Assembly (NCBI GenBank): GCA_934747255.1 | Contig: CAKVGH010000001.1 | Span: forward strand, 186,001 to 250,000 | DNA: 64,000 nucleotides | From: an uncultured Clostridia bacterium | GTDB taxonomy: Bacteria > Bacillota > Clostridia > Christensenellales > UBA1242 | Reading direction: 5' to 3' | In this document: one piece after another, positions 8,753 through 16,399 of the stretch | Position numbering within the stretch: the first letter of the stretch is position 1 | Layout: every line of letters begins with the position of its first letter | Notes under the pieces: model-generated | Told to the model about the DNA's origin: nothing | What the model saw: the letters and a program-made list of their open reading frames with translations, nothing else | Databases searched by the model: none | Program-made: the position numbers and the translations under genes

Positions 8753-9345
8753 AACAAAATCTCCAATTTGTCCTTTAATTCTTTTTCAACGCCTAACTCT
8801 TTTGCATATTTCAATAACTTTGTTAAATTTTTATCTTCCATCTTTAAATATGTTTTCAAACTTTCATTTACAACATATCTATCTCCAACATAATTTTTGG
8901 AAAACAAATCACAAATTGTTCTTTCTTTGTCATAAATTTGGATAGTATTTCCATACATCGTTTTTACTGTGGTTAATCCCAAATCAAATTTGCATTTAGG
9001 AACAAAATGAAATTCCAATTTGTATTGAGATTTTAATTGATAAGTATTATTTCCTTGAATTGTTGTAATGGAAAGAGTTAAGGGATTTCTTGTTGTTAGT
9101 CCATTGTAATAAGCTGATGTTTCATAAGAATAAATTAAATTCTTTGATTTCAATTGAAGAAAATATAATTCATCTTCCATTGTTTCTGGAGTGATATAAA
9201 TTCCATTTCTAACTTTTTCTAAAACCTTGTCTTGCACAGCAAAACGAAGATAGTGTTTTGAAATATTATTTTCCACAGCCATCTTTGTTTGAATAATTCC
9301 ATTATTGTCTTTTGCAAGTTTTAATAGCTTACTATAATCTCTCAT
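8749..9345 (-). CDS. abiEi: AbiEi-family antitoxin / transcriptional repressor
   Basis: I choose ATG at 9345 (MRDYSKLLKLAKDNNGIIQT), which has an AAGGA site 7 bases upstream. A longer frame to 9435 would run through the promoter. The roughly 198-residue product has an N-terminal winged helix-turn-helix (about residues 1-50, ending KVRNGIYITPE) and a C-terminal AbiEi domain. AbiEi proteins bind inverted repeats in their own promoter and neutralise AbiEii. It is the first gene of a five-gene minus-strand operon. Confidence 0.85.
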   Translation of the reverse strand: MRDYSKLLKLAKDNNGIIQTKMAVENNISKHYLRFAVQDKVLEKVRNGIYITPETMEDELYFLQLKSKNLIYSYETSAYYNGLTTRNPLTLSITTIQGNNTYQLKSQYKLEFHFVPKCKFDLGLTTVKTMYGNTIQIYDKERTICDLFSKNYVGDRYVVNESLKTYLKMEDKNLTKLLKYAKELGVEKELKDKLEILL

Positions 9346-9375
9346 TTCATAATCCTTATGCACTTTTTTTCTAAA

Positions 9376-9404
9376 ATTATAAGTGTTTATAGAAAAAAAG
9401 TCAA
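9376..9404 (-). promoter_or_regulatory. Promoter of the abiE-phosphatase-nuclease-RloC operon
   Basis: TTGACT (complement of 9399-9404), a 17-base spacer and TATAAT (complement of 9376-9381) precede abiEi. This is the only clear promoter for the five genes that follow. Confidence 0.8.
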
Positions 9405-9449
9405 TAAATATATAAACTTTTTCTGTAAAGTTCACAAAAGTTTTAGGCA

Positions 9450-9469
9450 GTTCTATATAGTTTTAGAAC
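9450..9469. promoter_or_regulatory. Inverted repeat upstream of the abiE promoter (possible operator)
   Basis: GTTCTA (9450-9455) and TAGAAC (9464-9469) form an inverted repeat about 45 bases upstream of the -35 box. AbiEi antitoxins bind inverted repeats, so this is a candidate, not a demonstrated site. Confidence 0.25.
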
Positions 9470-9507
9470 ACTTAATTTCACTAAAATTGTTAATTTAAGT
9501 GTAAAAA

Positions 9508-9548
9508 AGTGTAGTAAACTAAAATCTTACTACACTAATTGATTTTTT
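9508..9548. terminator. Strong hairpin between abiE operon and truncated phosphoesterase
   Basis: AGTGTAGTA (9508-9516) pairs perfectly with TACTACACT (9528-9536), followed by AATTGATTTTTTAT. It may be a leftover terminator of a lost plus-strand gene, because no gene now ends into it. Confidence 0.4.
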
Positions 9549-9604
9549 ATATCTCAAATTCGCTTATTTTATGGGCAATTTAGGAGATAGAGCGAAACTC
9601 TTGT

Positions 9605-10123
9605 ATGTTAGAGCGGAGTTTTGGTAAATTTATTTTACACTTATGGAATAAGCAAACTCAAAGGAATGACATTATTTATATTATTGGTGATTTTTTTGAT
9701 TGCCATAGCGACACCAACGAAGATTGGAAAAAATGTTTTCATTTTATATCAAAATTGAAGGCGAAAGTGATTTTGATTATGGGTAACAATGAGCAAAGAA
9801 TAGTCAAATATTTTTTTAATAATAATTATGAAGATTTTAGAAATTATTGTATAAAAAATGGATTTTATGATATTAAACAAAATGATAAAGTGGTGGTTGA
9901 CAACAAAGAGTTTTTCTTGACGCACAAACCAATAGATTGCGACAAGAACTCATTAAACTTGTTTGGGCATTGTCATCGTGGTATGGGGTTATATAAAAGT
10001 TTTGGATTTAATATTGGTTGTGATTTGAATCATTTTAGGCTGTATTCAGAAAATGATATTAAACATTTACTTTATACCAAAAGCACTTATTGGGATAAAG
10101 ACGAAAACCTAAAACTAATATAG
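9605..10123 (+). pseudogene. 5'-truncated metallophosphoesterase
   Basis: The frame matches the YfcE-like bacterial metallophosphoesterase family from about its residue 20 onward: IIYIIGDFFD, then LIMGNNE, LTHKP and NLFGHCHRG, then GCDLNHFRL. The first metal-binding motif (D-x-H, normally within the first 15 residues) is missing. An in-frame TAG lies at 9581, and the other upstream frames show no recognisable start of the family. There is no ribosome site before the ATG at 9605. An enzyme without the first aspartate/histidine pair should be inactive, so this is probably a remnant. Confidence 0.6.
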
Positions 10124-10557
10124 ATACTTATTATCTAAAATTATATTTATTGCTAGGAATTTATTAAATTCCCCCTTCATTAAGATTTTAAGATAGACAA
10201 TCTCAAACAAAATAGTGAATAAACTAAATGTAAATTAAGTTTGATACCGAGTTTCAATAATATTGATTTCTTGAAAAAAAAGACAAATTTTTTCTAAAAA
10301 TTCTAATAAAAATCAAATAATTTTGCATTTTTAGATGAATTTTGATATATTTAATGAAATTTTATAGCAAAGGGTTAATGATACTTTGTATCAAATCGTA
10401 ATCTATTGTTTACACTTGCATATTTAGACTATAAGGTGTAATATAATTGTGTTTAGTAAAAGGTTGAAACCTTTAATAAATTATTGTTTCACATTTCTAA
10501 AAGAACCTAGAAAGTATATTCAATAGAAGATAAAGATTAAGATGGGAGAAAAATTTA
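10124..10557. other. Intergenic region with promoter, no gene seen
   Basis: This is 430 bases of AT-rich sequence. The only feature I support is a promoter-like pair at 10409-10437 upstream of the interrupted GNAT-ASCH gene. Confidence 0.5.
10409..10437 (+). promoter_or_regulatory. Candidate promoter of the GNAT-ASCH gene
   Basis: TTTACA (10409-10414), a 17-base spacer and TAAGGT (10432-10437). A second TATAAT at 10442-10447 could be used instead with a longer spacer. Confidence 0.4.
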
Positions 10558-11367
10558 ATGAGAAGAATAAAAATAGTGCCATTGTCAAAAACAGAAGAAA
10601 TGAGAAAATATTTTAATTAATACTTGACGGAGTTATCACAATTCGACCCAGACATAGAATTTAATGAAAAAGGAATTCCTGTCTATAATTGGTTTGACTG
10701 CTATTGGGACGATAAAAATAGATTTCCTATTTATTTCCTAGTAGAAAATGAAATTGCGGGGCTAGCGATGATTAGGGAACTTGGAAATATGCTATATAAC
10801 TTTGCAGAATTTTATGTTTGCCCTAAATTTAGAAAAGACAACAACGCACTTTGGTTTGCGAATGAAATTACAAATCTCTTTGACGGACAGTTTGTTTTTT
10901 CCACTCGCTTTACAAACCCAAGAGCAATAAAATTTTGGGGCAAATTTGCTCTACAATTTGAAAATTCTTCATACGAAGATGATGAAATTTGGAGAAATTG
11001 GACAATTCGAAAAACATCGTTCAAAAATCATACATTAAATCTAAACCCTATCTATTTTGACCTTGTCAAAGACAAAGAAAAAATTCTTGAAGGCAGATTA
11101 AACGATGAAAAAAGAAAAACTTTTCAAATTGGCGACATTATTACTTTTTACAAATTACCTAAAAAAACCGAAACGATAAATGCAATCATTTTGAACAAAT
11201 TTATGTATAAAAGTTTTGATGAAATGGCTGATGATTTAGACAAAAAAGATTTGGGATTTGACAGTTCCACAAAAGAAGAAATGGTCAAAGTATATAGAAC
11301 TATTTATACAAGAGAAGATGAAGATAAATATGGCGTTGTAATTTTCAAAATTAAAGTGTTATCGTAA
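10558..11367 (+). pseudogene. GNAT-like plus ASCH domain protein with in-frame TAA at codon 21
   Basis: An ATG at 10558 with a GGGAGA ribosome site begins MRRIKIVPLSKTEEMRKYFN, then codon 21 is TAA (10618-10620). The same frame resumes at once with YLTELSQFDPDIEFNEKG and stays open for another 248 codons. The downstream part has an acetyltransferase-like segment (IAGLAMIREL, FAEFYVCPKFR, TRFTNPRAI). From about residue 160 it has an ASCH domain (LNLNPIYFDLVKDKEKILEG, then FQIGDIITFYK). ASCH domains bind RNA or modified nucleosides. This is one gene interrupted by a single nonsense codon. Alternatives are re-initiation at TTG 10624, suppression or a sequence error. The intact remainder suggests the lesion is recent. 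Confidence 0.75.
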
Positions 11368-11370
11368 AAT

Positions 11371-11403
11371 ATTAAGTGGGAGAGTTTTTCTCCCACTTTT
11401 TTA
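11371..11403. terminator. Bidirectional terminator between GNAT-ASCH gene and metK
   Basis: AAGTGGGAGA pairs perfectly with TCTCCCACTT around a short loop, followed by a T-run. It separates two convergent genes. Confidence 0.88.
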
Positions 11404-11415
11404 TTTTAGTAAAAT

Positions 11416-12570
11416 TTATTGTTTAATTTTCTCCCAACTAAATTCGCTTCTACCAAAATGGCCATAGCAAGCGGTCTTCTTGTAAATTGGCTTTAACAAA
11501 TCAAGTTCTTTTATTATATTTGAAGGACTAAAATCAAAGTTGTTTTCAACATATTTATATATTTCTTTAAGTGGCTTTTTTTCGGTATTAAAAGTGTCAA
11601 TATTGATTGCTATTGGCGTGCTTAACCCGATGCCATAAGCGACCTGGATTTCGCATTTATCGGCTAAATTATGTGCAACAATGTTTTTTGCTACAAATCT
11701 AGCATAGTAGGCTGCTGACCTGTCCACTTTGGTTGCGTTTTTACTTGAAAAACAGCCACCACCGACTTTACCCACTCCGCCATAAGTATCGACTACAATT
11801 TTTCGACCAACACAGCCAGAATCTCCAAAAGAACCCCAAATGGTAAACTTGCCACTTGGATTGATAATATAACGAACATCTTTTGTTAAATCTTTATACT
11901 CCCTCAACACCTTGTCTAAAACATTAGTCTTGATGAGTTTTTTGATTTCTTCCAGTTCTAAATTTTTACCGTGAGATACTGATATAAGAACATCGAGAAT
12001 TTTGCTTGGTGTATTGTTTGTATACTCCACCGAAACTTGACTTTTTGCATCAGCAAAAAAATCGGTTCTTGTTTTTCTAAATAGTTCGTACTGACGCATT
12101 ATTTTGTGTGCGATAACAATCGGTAGTGGCATAAACTCGCTTGTTTCGTTAGTAGCGTAGCCATAAATTACCCCTTGGTCGTTTGCTCCAATTTGTTCCT
12201 TGACAACGGCTTGATTGATATCAGGACTTTGTTCACCAATCTCTTTAATTACCTTAAAATCATTTGTGTAGCCTATATCTTTCAAAATCCGTTTTGCGAT
12301 GTTTTTATAGTCGATTTTTGCTTTTGTAGTTGCTTCGCCGTAAATAAAAAGTTTGTCGTTTTTGATTGCACATTCGACCGCCATTTGAGAATTTGGGTCT
12401 TGCGAAAGTGCCTCGTCCAAAAAGGCATCTGCGATTGTGTCACAAGTTTTATCAGGGTGACCTATGTTTACACTCTCACTTGTAATAATTGAGTGAGTTT
12501 GACAATCAAAGTTTTGCACTTTATCTGTTGCGACAAAATTTTGATTATTGTTTTGTGTGTTTTTTTTCAT
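11416..12570 (-). CDS. metK: S-adenosylmethionine synthetase
   Basis: This 384-residue enzyme makes S-adenosylmethionine from methionine and ATP in the cytoplasm. Diagnostic motifs are ESVNIGHPDK near residue 32, GANDQGVIYGYA near 128, and VDRSAAYYARFVAKNIV in the C-terminal third. The phosphate-binding segment reads GSFGDSGCVGRKI, where the common form is G-P-x-G-D-A-G-L-T-G-R-K-I. GGGCFSSKNATK replaces the usual GGGAFSGKDPTK. It is therefore a divergent but complete member. AAGGAAG precedes the ATG. A SAM-clan riboswitch and a terminator lie in its leader, so expression should fall when SAM is plentiful. Confidence 0.95.
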   Translation of the reverse strand: MKKNTQNNNQNFVATDKVQNFDCQTHSIITSESVNIGHPDKTCDTIADAFLDEALSQDPNSQMAVECAIKNDKLFIYGEATTKAKIDYKNIAKRILKDIGYTNDFKVIKEIGEQSPDINQAVVKEQIGANDQGVIYGYATNETSEFMPLPIVIAHKIMRQYELFRKTRTDFFADAKSQVSVEYTNNTPSKILDVLISVSHGKNLELEEIKKLIKTNVLDKVLREYKDLTKDVRYIINPSGKFTIWGSFGDSGCVGRKIVVDTYGGVGKVGGGCFSSKNATKVDRSAAYYARFVAKNIVAHNLADKCEIQVAYGIGLSTPIAINIDTFNTEKKPLKEIYKYVENNFDFSPSNIIKELDLLKPIYKKTACYGHFGRSEFSWEKIKQ

Positions 12571-12610
12571 AATTTTTTTCTTCCTTTATTTTAATTTCCA
12601 TAAAGGGATT

Positions 12611-12638
12611 AAAAAATCCCATCGAAACCGATAGGATT
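12611..12638 (-). terminator. Riboswitch-controlled intrinsic terminator of metK
   Basis: In the transcript, AATCCTATCGG pairs with CGATGGGATT and is followed by a T-run. It lies between the SAM aptamer and metK, as expected for transcription attenuation. Confidence 0.8.
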
Positions 12639-12649
12639 AAAACTATAAA

Positions 12650-12737
12650 TGTTGCCCATCGGTCAGCCATTAGCACCTTACTTTTGCAGGTTGCTGTGTG
12701 GTCAACGGGGCTGTCCCTCGCACACTCTTTATGGATA
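12650..12737 (-). ncRNA. SAM-clan riboswitch (SAM-I or SAM-I/IV-like aptamer) of metK
   Basis: The transcribed strand contains the conserved SAM-I-clan core elements in order: AGGGA, GCCC, TTGA, GCAACC and GGTGCTAA, with short helices between them. TGTG and CACA can form the outer part of P2. The 3' region after GGTGCTAA does not look like a full canonical P4, so a SAM-I/IV variant is possible. It begins essentially at the predicted transcription start and precedes an intrinsic terminator. Confidence 0.82.
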
Positions 12738-12742
12738 TTTAC

Positions 12743-12771
12743 ACTTTACAACTTTTGCAGTGCTTTGTCAA
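12743..12771 (-). promoter_or_regulatory. metK promoter
   Basis: TTGACA (complement of 12766-12771), a 17-base spacer and TAAAGT (complement of 12743-12748). The expected start point is the first base of the riboswitch leader. Confidence 0.8.
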
Positions 12772-12957
12772 ACACTTGACGCATTATTTTAGTAAATTTT
12801 AATATTCAATTATCTTTGGATATATGTTAAATACAATTCTACAATGTGGGTATCATAAAAATTTAATTAGCAAAATACATTTTTATTGACTGGCCTTTAC
12901 AACCATTAAAACAAAGTTTTAATGCACTAACTTTTGTTGTTTATCATATTAAAAAAA

Positions 12958-13725
12958 TTAAGCAATTCTTATTACGGTGAGAGTGGCACTTGGTCCGCCA
13001 CTAGCATTTATTCTTGTTGCATTTATAATAACTGGTACAATGGAAATTGCATTTCCTTCATCAAGGTTCATAACAAAATACCCACTCGAAGTTGAGTCGT
13101 CACTAAGCGGTCTAGATGTGTATGAATCAACTTTGTCATCAATCGCAATAGCAACGCCATCAGTTCCCGCAGCGCCATTGGACCTGTTTATATAAAATGT
13201 AACAATGTAAGTTCCAGTCGCTGGAACAGTAATAGCCGTCCCACTGACTATTAGTCCATTATTTGTGAGTATGGTCGAAAGAGTTAAAGGTGTGCCAAGA
13301 GTTAGTTGCTGACTTGCCATATTTAGAATGGTGGCATTTTGATTATAGGTTGTTCCAACATCTCCTTTTTCGCCTTTGTCACCCTTTTCTCCCTTATCGC
13401 CTTTCTCGCCAACCGCACCAGTATCACCTTTGTTACCTTTTTCACCAGCAGGTCCAGTGTCGCCTTTATCTCCTTTAAGTCCCGCTGGACCAATTGGACC
13501 TGTTTCTCCCTTTTCGCCTTGTGGACCTATTAACCCCACATCGCCCTTATCTCCTTTTGGACCAGTTATTCCAATTCCGTTTAGACCGGTTGGGCCCATA
13601 GGTCCCATAGGACCAGTTGGACCAATAGGGCCTTCCACTTTTTGAAATAATTTATAGCCAACACTTTCATACGGCGTACCATTTTGAGTTAGATAAAAAT
13701 TTCCATAGCATCTTCTAAAAAACAT
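12958..13725 (-). CDS. Collagen-like repeat protein (BclA-type architecture)
   Basis: The 255-residue protein has a short N-terminal segment with no clear signal peptide. Residues about 31-125 are Gly-X-Y triplets (GPIGPTGPMGPMGPTG, later many GEKGDKGEKGDKG units). A roughly 130-residue beta-rich C-terminal domain follows, with TVPATGTYIVTFYI and a final TLTVIRIA. This is the layout of exosporium and surface filament proteins such as BclA, where the C-terminal TNF-like domain trimerises and nucleates the collagen helix. An AAGGAG site precedes the ATG. A surface role is inferred. The triplet DNA is repetitive and could vary in length between strains. Confidence 0.85.
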   Translation of the reverse strand: MFFRRCYGNFYLTQNGTPYESVGYKLFQKVEGPIGPTGPMGPMGPTGLNGIGITGPKGDKGDVGLIGPQGEKGETGPIGPAGLKGDKGDTGPAGEKGNKGDTGAVGEKGDKGEKGDKGEKGDVGTTYNQNATILNMASQQLTLGTPLTLSTILTNNGLIVSGTAITVPATGTYIVTFYINRSNGAAGTDGVAIAIDDKVDSYTSRPLSDDSTSSGYFVMNLDEGNAISIVPVIINATRINASGGPSATLTVIRIA

Positions 13726-13856
13726 ATATACTCCTTAAAGAAATCTATTACATAATATTTTGGAAGATAAATTTGTGATACTTTGCTTTTTGCTCATATA
13801 GTTTAATAAGTAAAGTAAAATGCAAATTCTTTAATTTTGCTTTCGCGCCATTATTC

Positions 13857-14687
13857 TTCAAACAAATATTCGATAAACCCAGATAAAACAGGTCATTTTT
13901 GAAAGCATTTTGTAAAATAGGAAATATACACTTGCTGATTTGTCGAAAAATGTATAAAATAAAAATAGATTATGTACTTTTAGAAAAAATACAAAATGGA
14001 GATGTGGCATTGAAAACGCGTAAATCAAGAATAATAAAAACTACGATTACTGTTGTTTTAGGCGTTATTATATGTCTTTTTTTGTGTTTATTCTTACCAA
14101 AAATTATCTCACAAAACTCTGTTGATACAGAACAATTAAATAGCGAATGCAACATAACTTCAACACTAAAAACACTTACAAAAAATGTTGGCGACAAGTT
14201 TAATCTTGTGAATGCGTATGGAGTAAAAATAGAAGCAAGCGATAACTGTTATAACCCAGTATTTGCTTGTGACAATGTAAATTTAGCAAGCGTAGATTTT
14301 GCCACTAGCGATGTTGAATGTTTGCAAGAAGGAAAAGTGACGCTTTATGTAAAAGTTACAGTTAAAAACAGCACCGAGCCAGTTAAAAGGGGCTTTACAC
14401 TCAATATTCAAAAAGAGAAAACATACCCAACAAGTGTCAAGTTTGAACATCAAAGCGTAACACTATCTAACGAAAAACCAACTTATACAAATGCATTGAT
14501 ATTAAGTGAAACAACCGAAGAACCAGAAATATCATATCAAAACAATTTAGTGGAATATGACTGGCAAAACGGAGTGGTAAAACTAAAAAACAATGTTACA
14601 ATCACTCAAAATATGACGGACAAGGTAACACTCAAAATGCCAGAAAGTTCCACCGAGTTTTTTGAAATATCATTTAATGTGAATATT
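13857..14687 (+). repeat. Long inverted repeat, left arm
   Basis: This segment, from TTCAAACAAATATTCGATAA through GAATATT, is matched in reverse at 15394-16223. It includes the upstream region and the first two thirds of the plus-strand paralogue. Identity is patchy: long near-identical blocks alternate with diverged ones. Confidence 0.8.
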
Positions 14688-14951
14688 ATTTGCAAAACGG
14701 TTGGCGAAATAAATGGCGGAATAGTTAATATCACAATAAATCAATCAATTAGAGTTCGTTTTGATGAGTTCCTTGAAACAACCGATGCTTTAAGCACATT
14801 TACAAATATAACAATCTTGAATACCGATATCGCTCAACTAACTTATACAGACCTTGGATACATTGTTATAAAAGGCTTATCCACTGGTACAACAAAAATC
14901 GAAATTAGCAATAGTATTAAACTGGTTTATTTTATTGTAAATGTCAACTAA
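14010..14951 (+). CDS. Membrane-anchored surface protein, variable paralogue A
   Basis: The family is not recognised. I place the start at TTG 14010 (GGAG 8 bases upstream), giving KTRKSRI followed by one hydrophobic segment (TTITVVLGVIICLFLCLFL). The frame is open back to 13899, and ATG 13950 is an alternative without a ribosome site. The remainder (about 280 residues) is extracytoplasmic, beta-rich and Ig-like, ending GYIVIKGLSTGTTKIEISN, as in bacterial Ig-like repeats. Its first half is almost identical to the convergent paralogue at 15133-16071. A middle patch and the C-terminal 90 residues differ strongly. Confidence 0.7.
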   Translation: MKTRKSRIIKTTITVVLGVIICLFLCLFLPKIISQNSVDTEQLNSECNITSTLKTLTKNVGDKFNLVNAYGVKIEASDNCYNPVFACDNVNLASVDFATSDVECLQEGKVTLYVKVTVKNSTEPVKRGFTLNIQKEKTYPTSVKFEHQSVTLSNEKPTYTNALILSETTEEPEISYQNNLVEYDWQNGVVKLKNNVTITQNMTDKVTLKMPESSTEFFEISFNVNIICKTVGEINGGIVNITINQSIRVRFDEFLETTDALSTFTNITILNTDIAQLTYTDLGYIVIKGLSTGTTKIEISNSIKLVYFIVNVN

Positions 14952-15023
14952 AAAGAAAAAAGTTATTATTTAAGAAAATAATTATTGCAGATAAAAAGTG
15001 TTAATTAAATATAATTATGATAT

Positions 15024-15056
15024 AAAAAAGCGACAAGATAATTGCCGTTTTTTTTT
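15024..15056. terminator. Probable bidirectional terminator between the inverted paralogues
   Basis: An imperfect stem (A-run, GCGACAA, loop, TTGCCGT, T-run) lies between the two convergent stop codons. Confidence 0.5.
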
Positions 15057-15132
15057 GTTTTATAAATTTTATTTTTATATACTTGGTTGTTTTATTTTCT
15101 ATTGTTATTGATTACGAATATTTAACTTGATT

Positions 15133-16071
15133 TTACTCAACAATAATATTGACGCAAATGGTTTTATGACCATTAGAAATAGTTAATTTTGTTGAGCCCT
15201 TTTGTAGCCCTTTAACAATCAAATAGCCCAAATCTATATCTTCAACTTTTGCAATTGACTCATTTTCAATAGAGATAATATTGAAAGAAGATAGTGAGTC
15301 ATAACTTTCCAAAGCACTACTATATCGAATTATAGCAGTACTGTTTTTAGTAATAGTTTCATCATTTAAGTTTATAATAATTTCGTTACTTACAATATTC
15401 ACATTAAACGATATTTCAAAATATTCGGTGGAACTTTTTGGCATTTTGAGTGTTACCTTGTCCGTCATATTTTGAGTGATTGTAACATTGTTTTTTAGTT
15501 TTACCACTCCGTTTCGCCAGTCATATTCAACCAAATTGTTTTGATATGATATTTCTGGTTCTTCGGTAGTTTTACTTAAAGATAATTTATTGTCGCAAGT
15601 TGAATTTTGACTAGATAGTGTTACGCTTTGGTGCTCAAAACTAATGTTAGTTGGGTAAGTCTTTTCCTTTTCGATGTTTAATGTTAAGGCTCTTTTTACT
15701 GGTTCGTTGCTGTTTTTAACTGTAACTTTTACATAGAGTGTTACTTTACCTTCTTGCAAACATTCAACATCGCTAGTAGCAAAATCAACGCTTGCTAAAT
15801 TTACATTGTCACAAGCAAATACTGGGTTATAGCAGTTATCGCTTGCTTCTATTTTTACTCCATACGCATTCACAAGATTAAACTTGTCGCCAACATTTTT
15901 TGTAAGCGTTTTGAGAGTTGAAGTTATGTTGCATTCGCTATTTAATTGTTCTGTATCAACAGAGTTTTGTGAGATAATTTTTGGTAAGAATAAACACAAA
16001 AAAAGACATATAATAACGCCTAAAACAACAGTAATCGTAGTTTTTATTATTCTTGATTTACGCGTTTTCAA
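15133..16071 (-). CDS. Membrane-anchored surface protein, variable paralogue B
   Basis: Convergent paralogue of 14010-14951, with the same TTG start context, basic N-terminus and single membrane segment. It has the same QNSVDTEQLN...ITSTLKTLT stem. Blocks such as TTEEPEISYQNNLVEYDW and NVTITQNMTDKVTLKMP are shared. The region between them (here FEHQSVTLSSQNSTCDNKL) and the C-terminal domain from about residue 260 of the longest frame (ITKNSTAIIRYSSALESYD) are different. The C-terminus again has the Ig-like ending GYLIVKGLQKGSTKLTISN. Function unknown; surface exposure is inferred from topology. Confidence 0.7.
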   Translation of the reverse strand: MKTRKSRIIKTTITVVLGVIICLFLCLFLPKIISQNSVDTEQLNSECNITSTLKTLTKNVGDKFNLVNAYGVKIEASDNCYNPVFACDNVNLASVDFATSDVECLQEGKVTLYVKVTVKNSNEPVKRALTLNIEKEKTYPTNISFEHQSVTLSSQNSTCDNKLSLSKTTEEPEISYQNNLVEYDWRNGVVKLKNNVTITQNMTDKVTLKMPKSSTEYFEISFNVNIVSNEIIINLNDETITKNSTAIIRYSSALESYDSLSSFNIISIENESIAKVEDIDLGYLIVKGLQKGSTKLTISNGHKTICVNIIVE

Positions 16072-16223
16072 TGCCACATCTCCATTTTGTATTTTTTCTA
16101 AAAGTACATAATCTATTTTTATTTTATACATTTTTCGACAAATCAGCAAGTGTATATCTCTTATTTTACAAAATGCTTTCAAAAATGACCTGTTTTATCT
16201 AGATTTATCGAATATTTGTTTGA
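15394..16223 (-). repeat. Long inverted repeat, right arm
   Basis: Reverse-complement partner of 13857-14687. Homologous recombination between the arms would invert the roughly 700 bases between them and exchange the C-terminal ends of the two paralogues. Confidence 0.8.
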
Positions 16224-16399
16224 AAAGTGATGATAATAAATAATTTTTATTGCAATTCGCTTTTGTTAAAACTTTTTATGCAACACAGTTGGTGAGCAAT
16301 ATGGTTTTTTACCAACCTTTATTTAGCATTAGTAAAAAAATTTTGCGTTAATTTTTTTGTTATTTAAGTATTTGAAATTTTTTTGTTTCATAAAAATAA

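Noticed and set aside
12904..12924. Perfect hairpin CATTAAAAC/GTTTTAATG near the collagen-like gene end
   Set aside because: It has no T-run on either side and no clear partner gene, so it is not called as a terminator.
13376..13645. Proline-rich plus-strand frame opposite the collagen-like gene
   Set aside because: It is the antisense shadow of the Gly-X-Y codons; the minus-strand frame has the start, ribosome site and domain structure.
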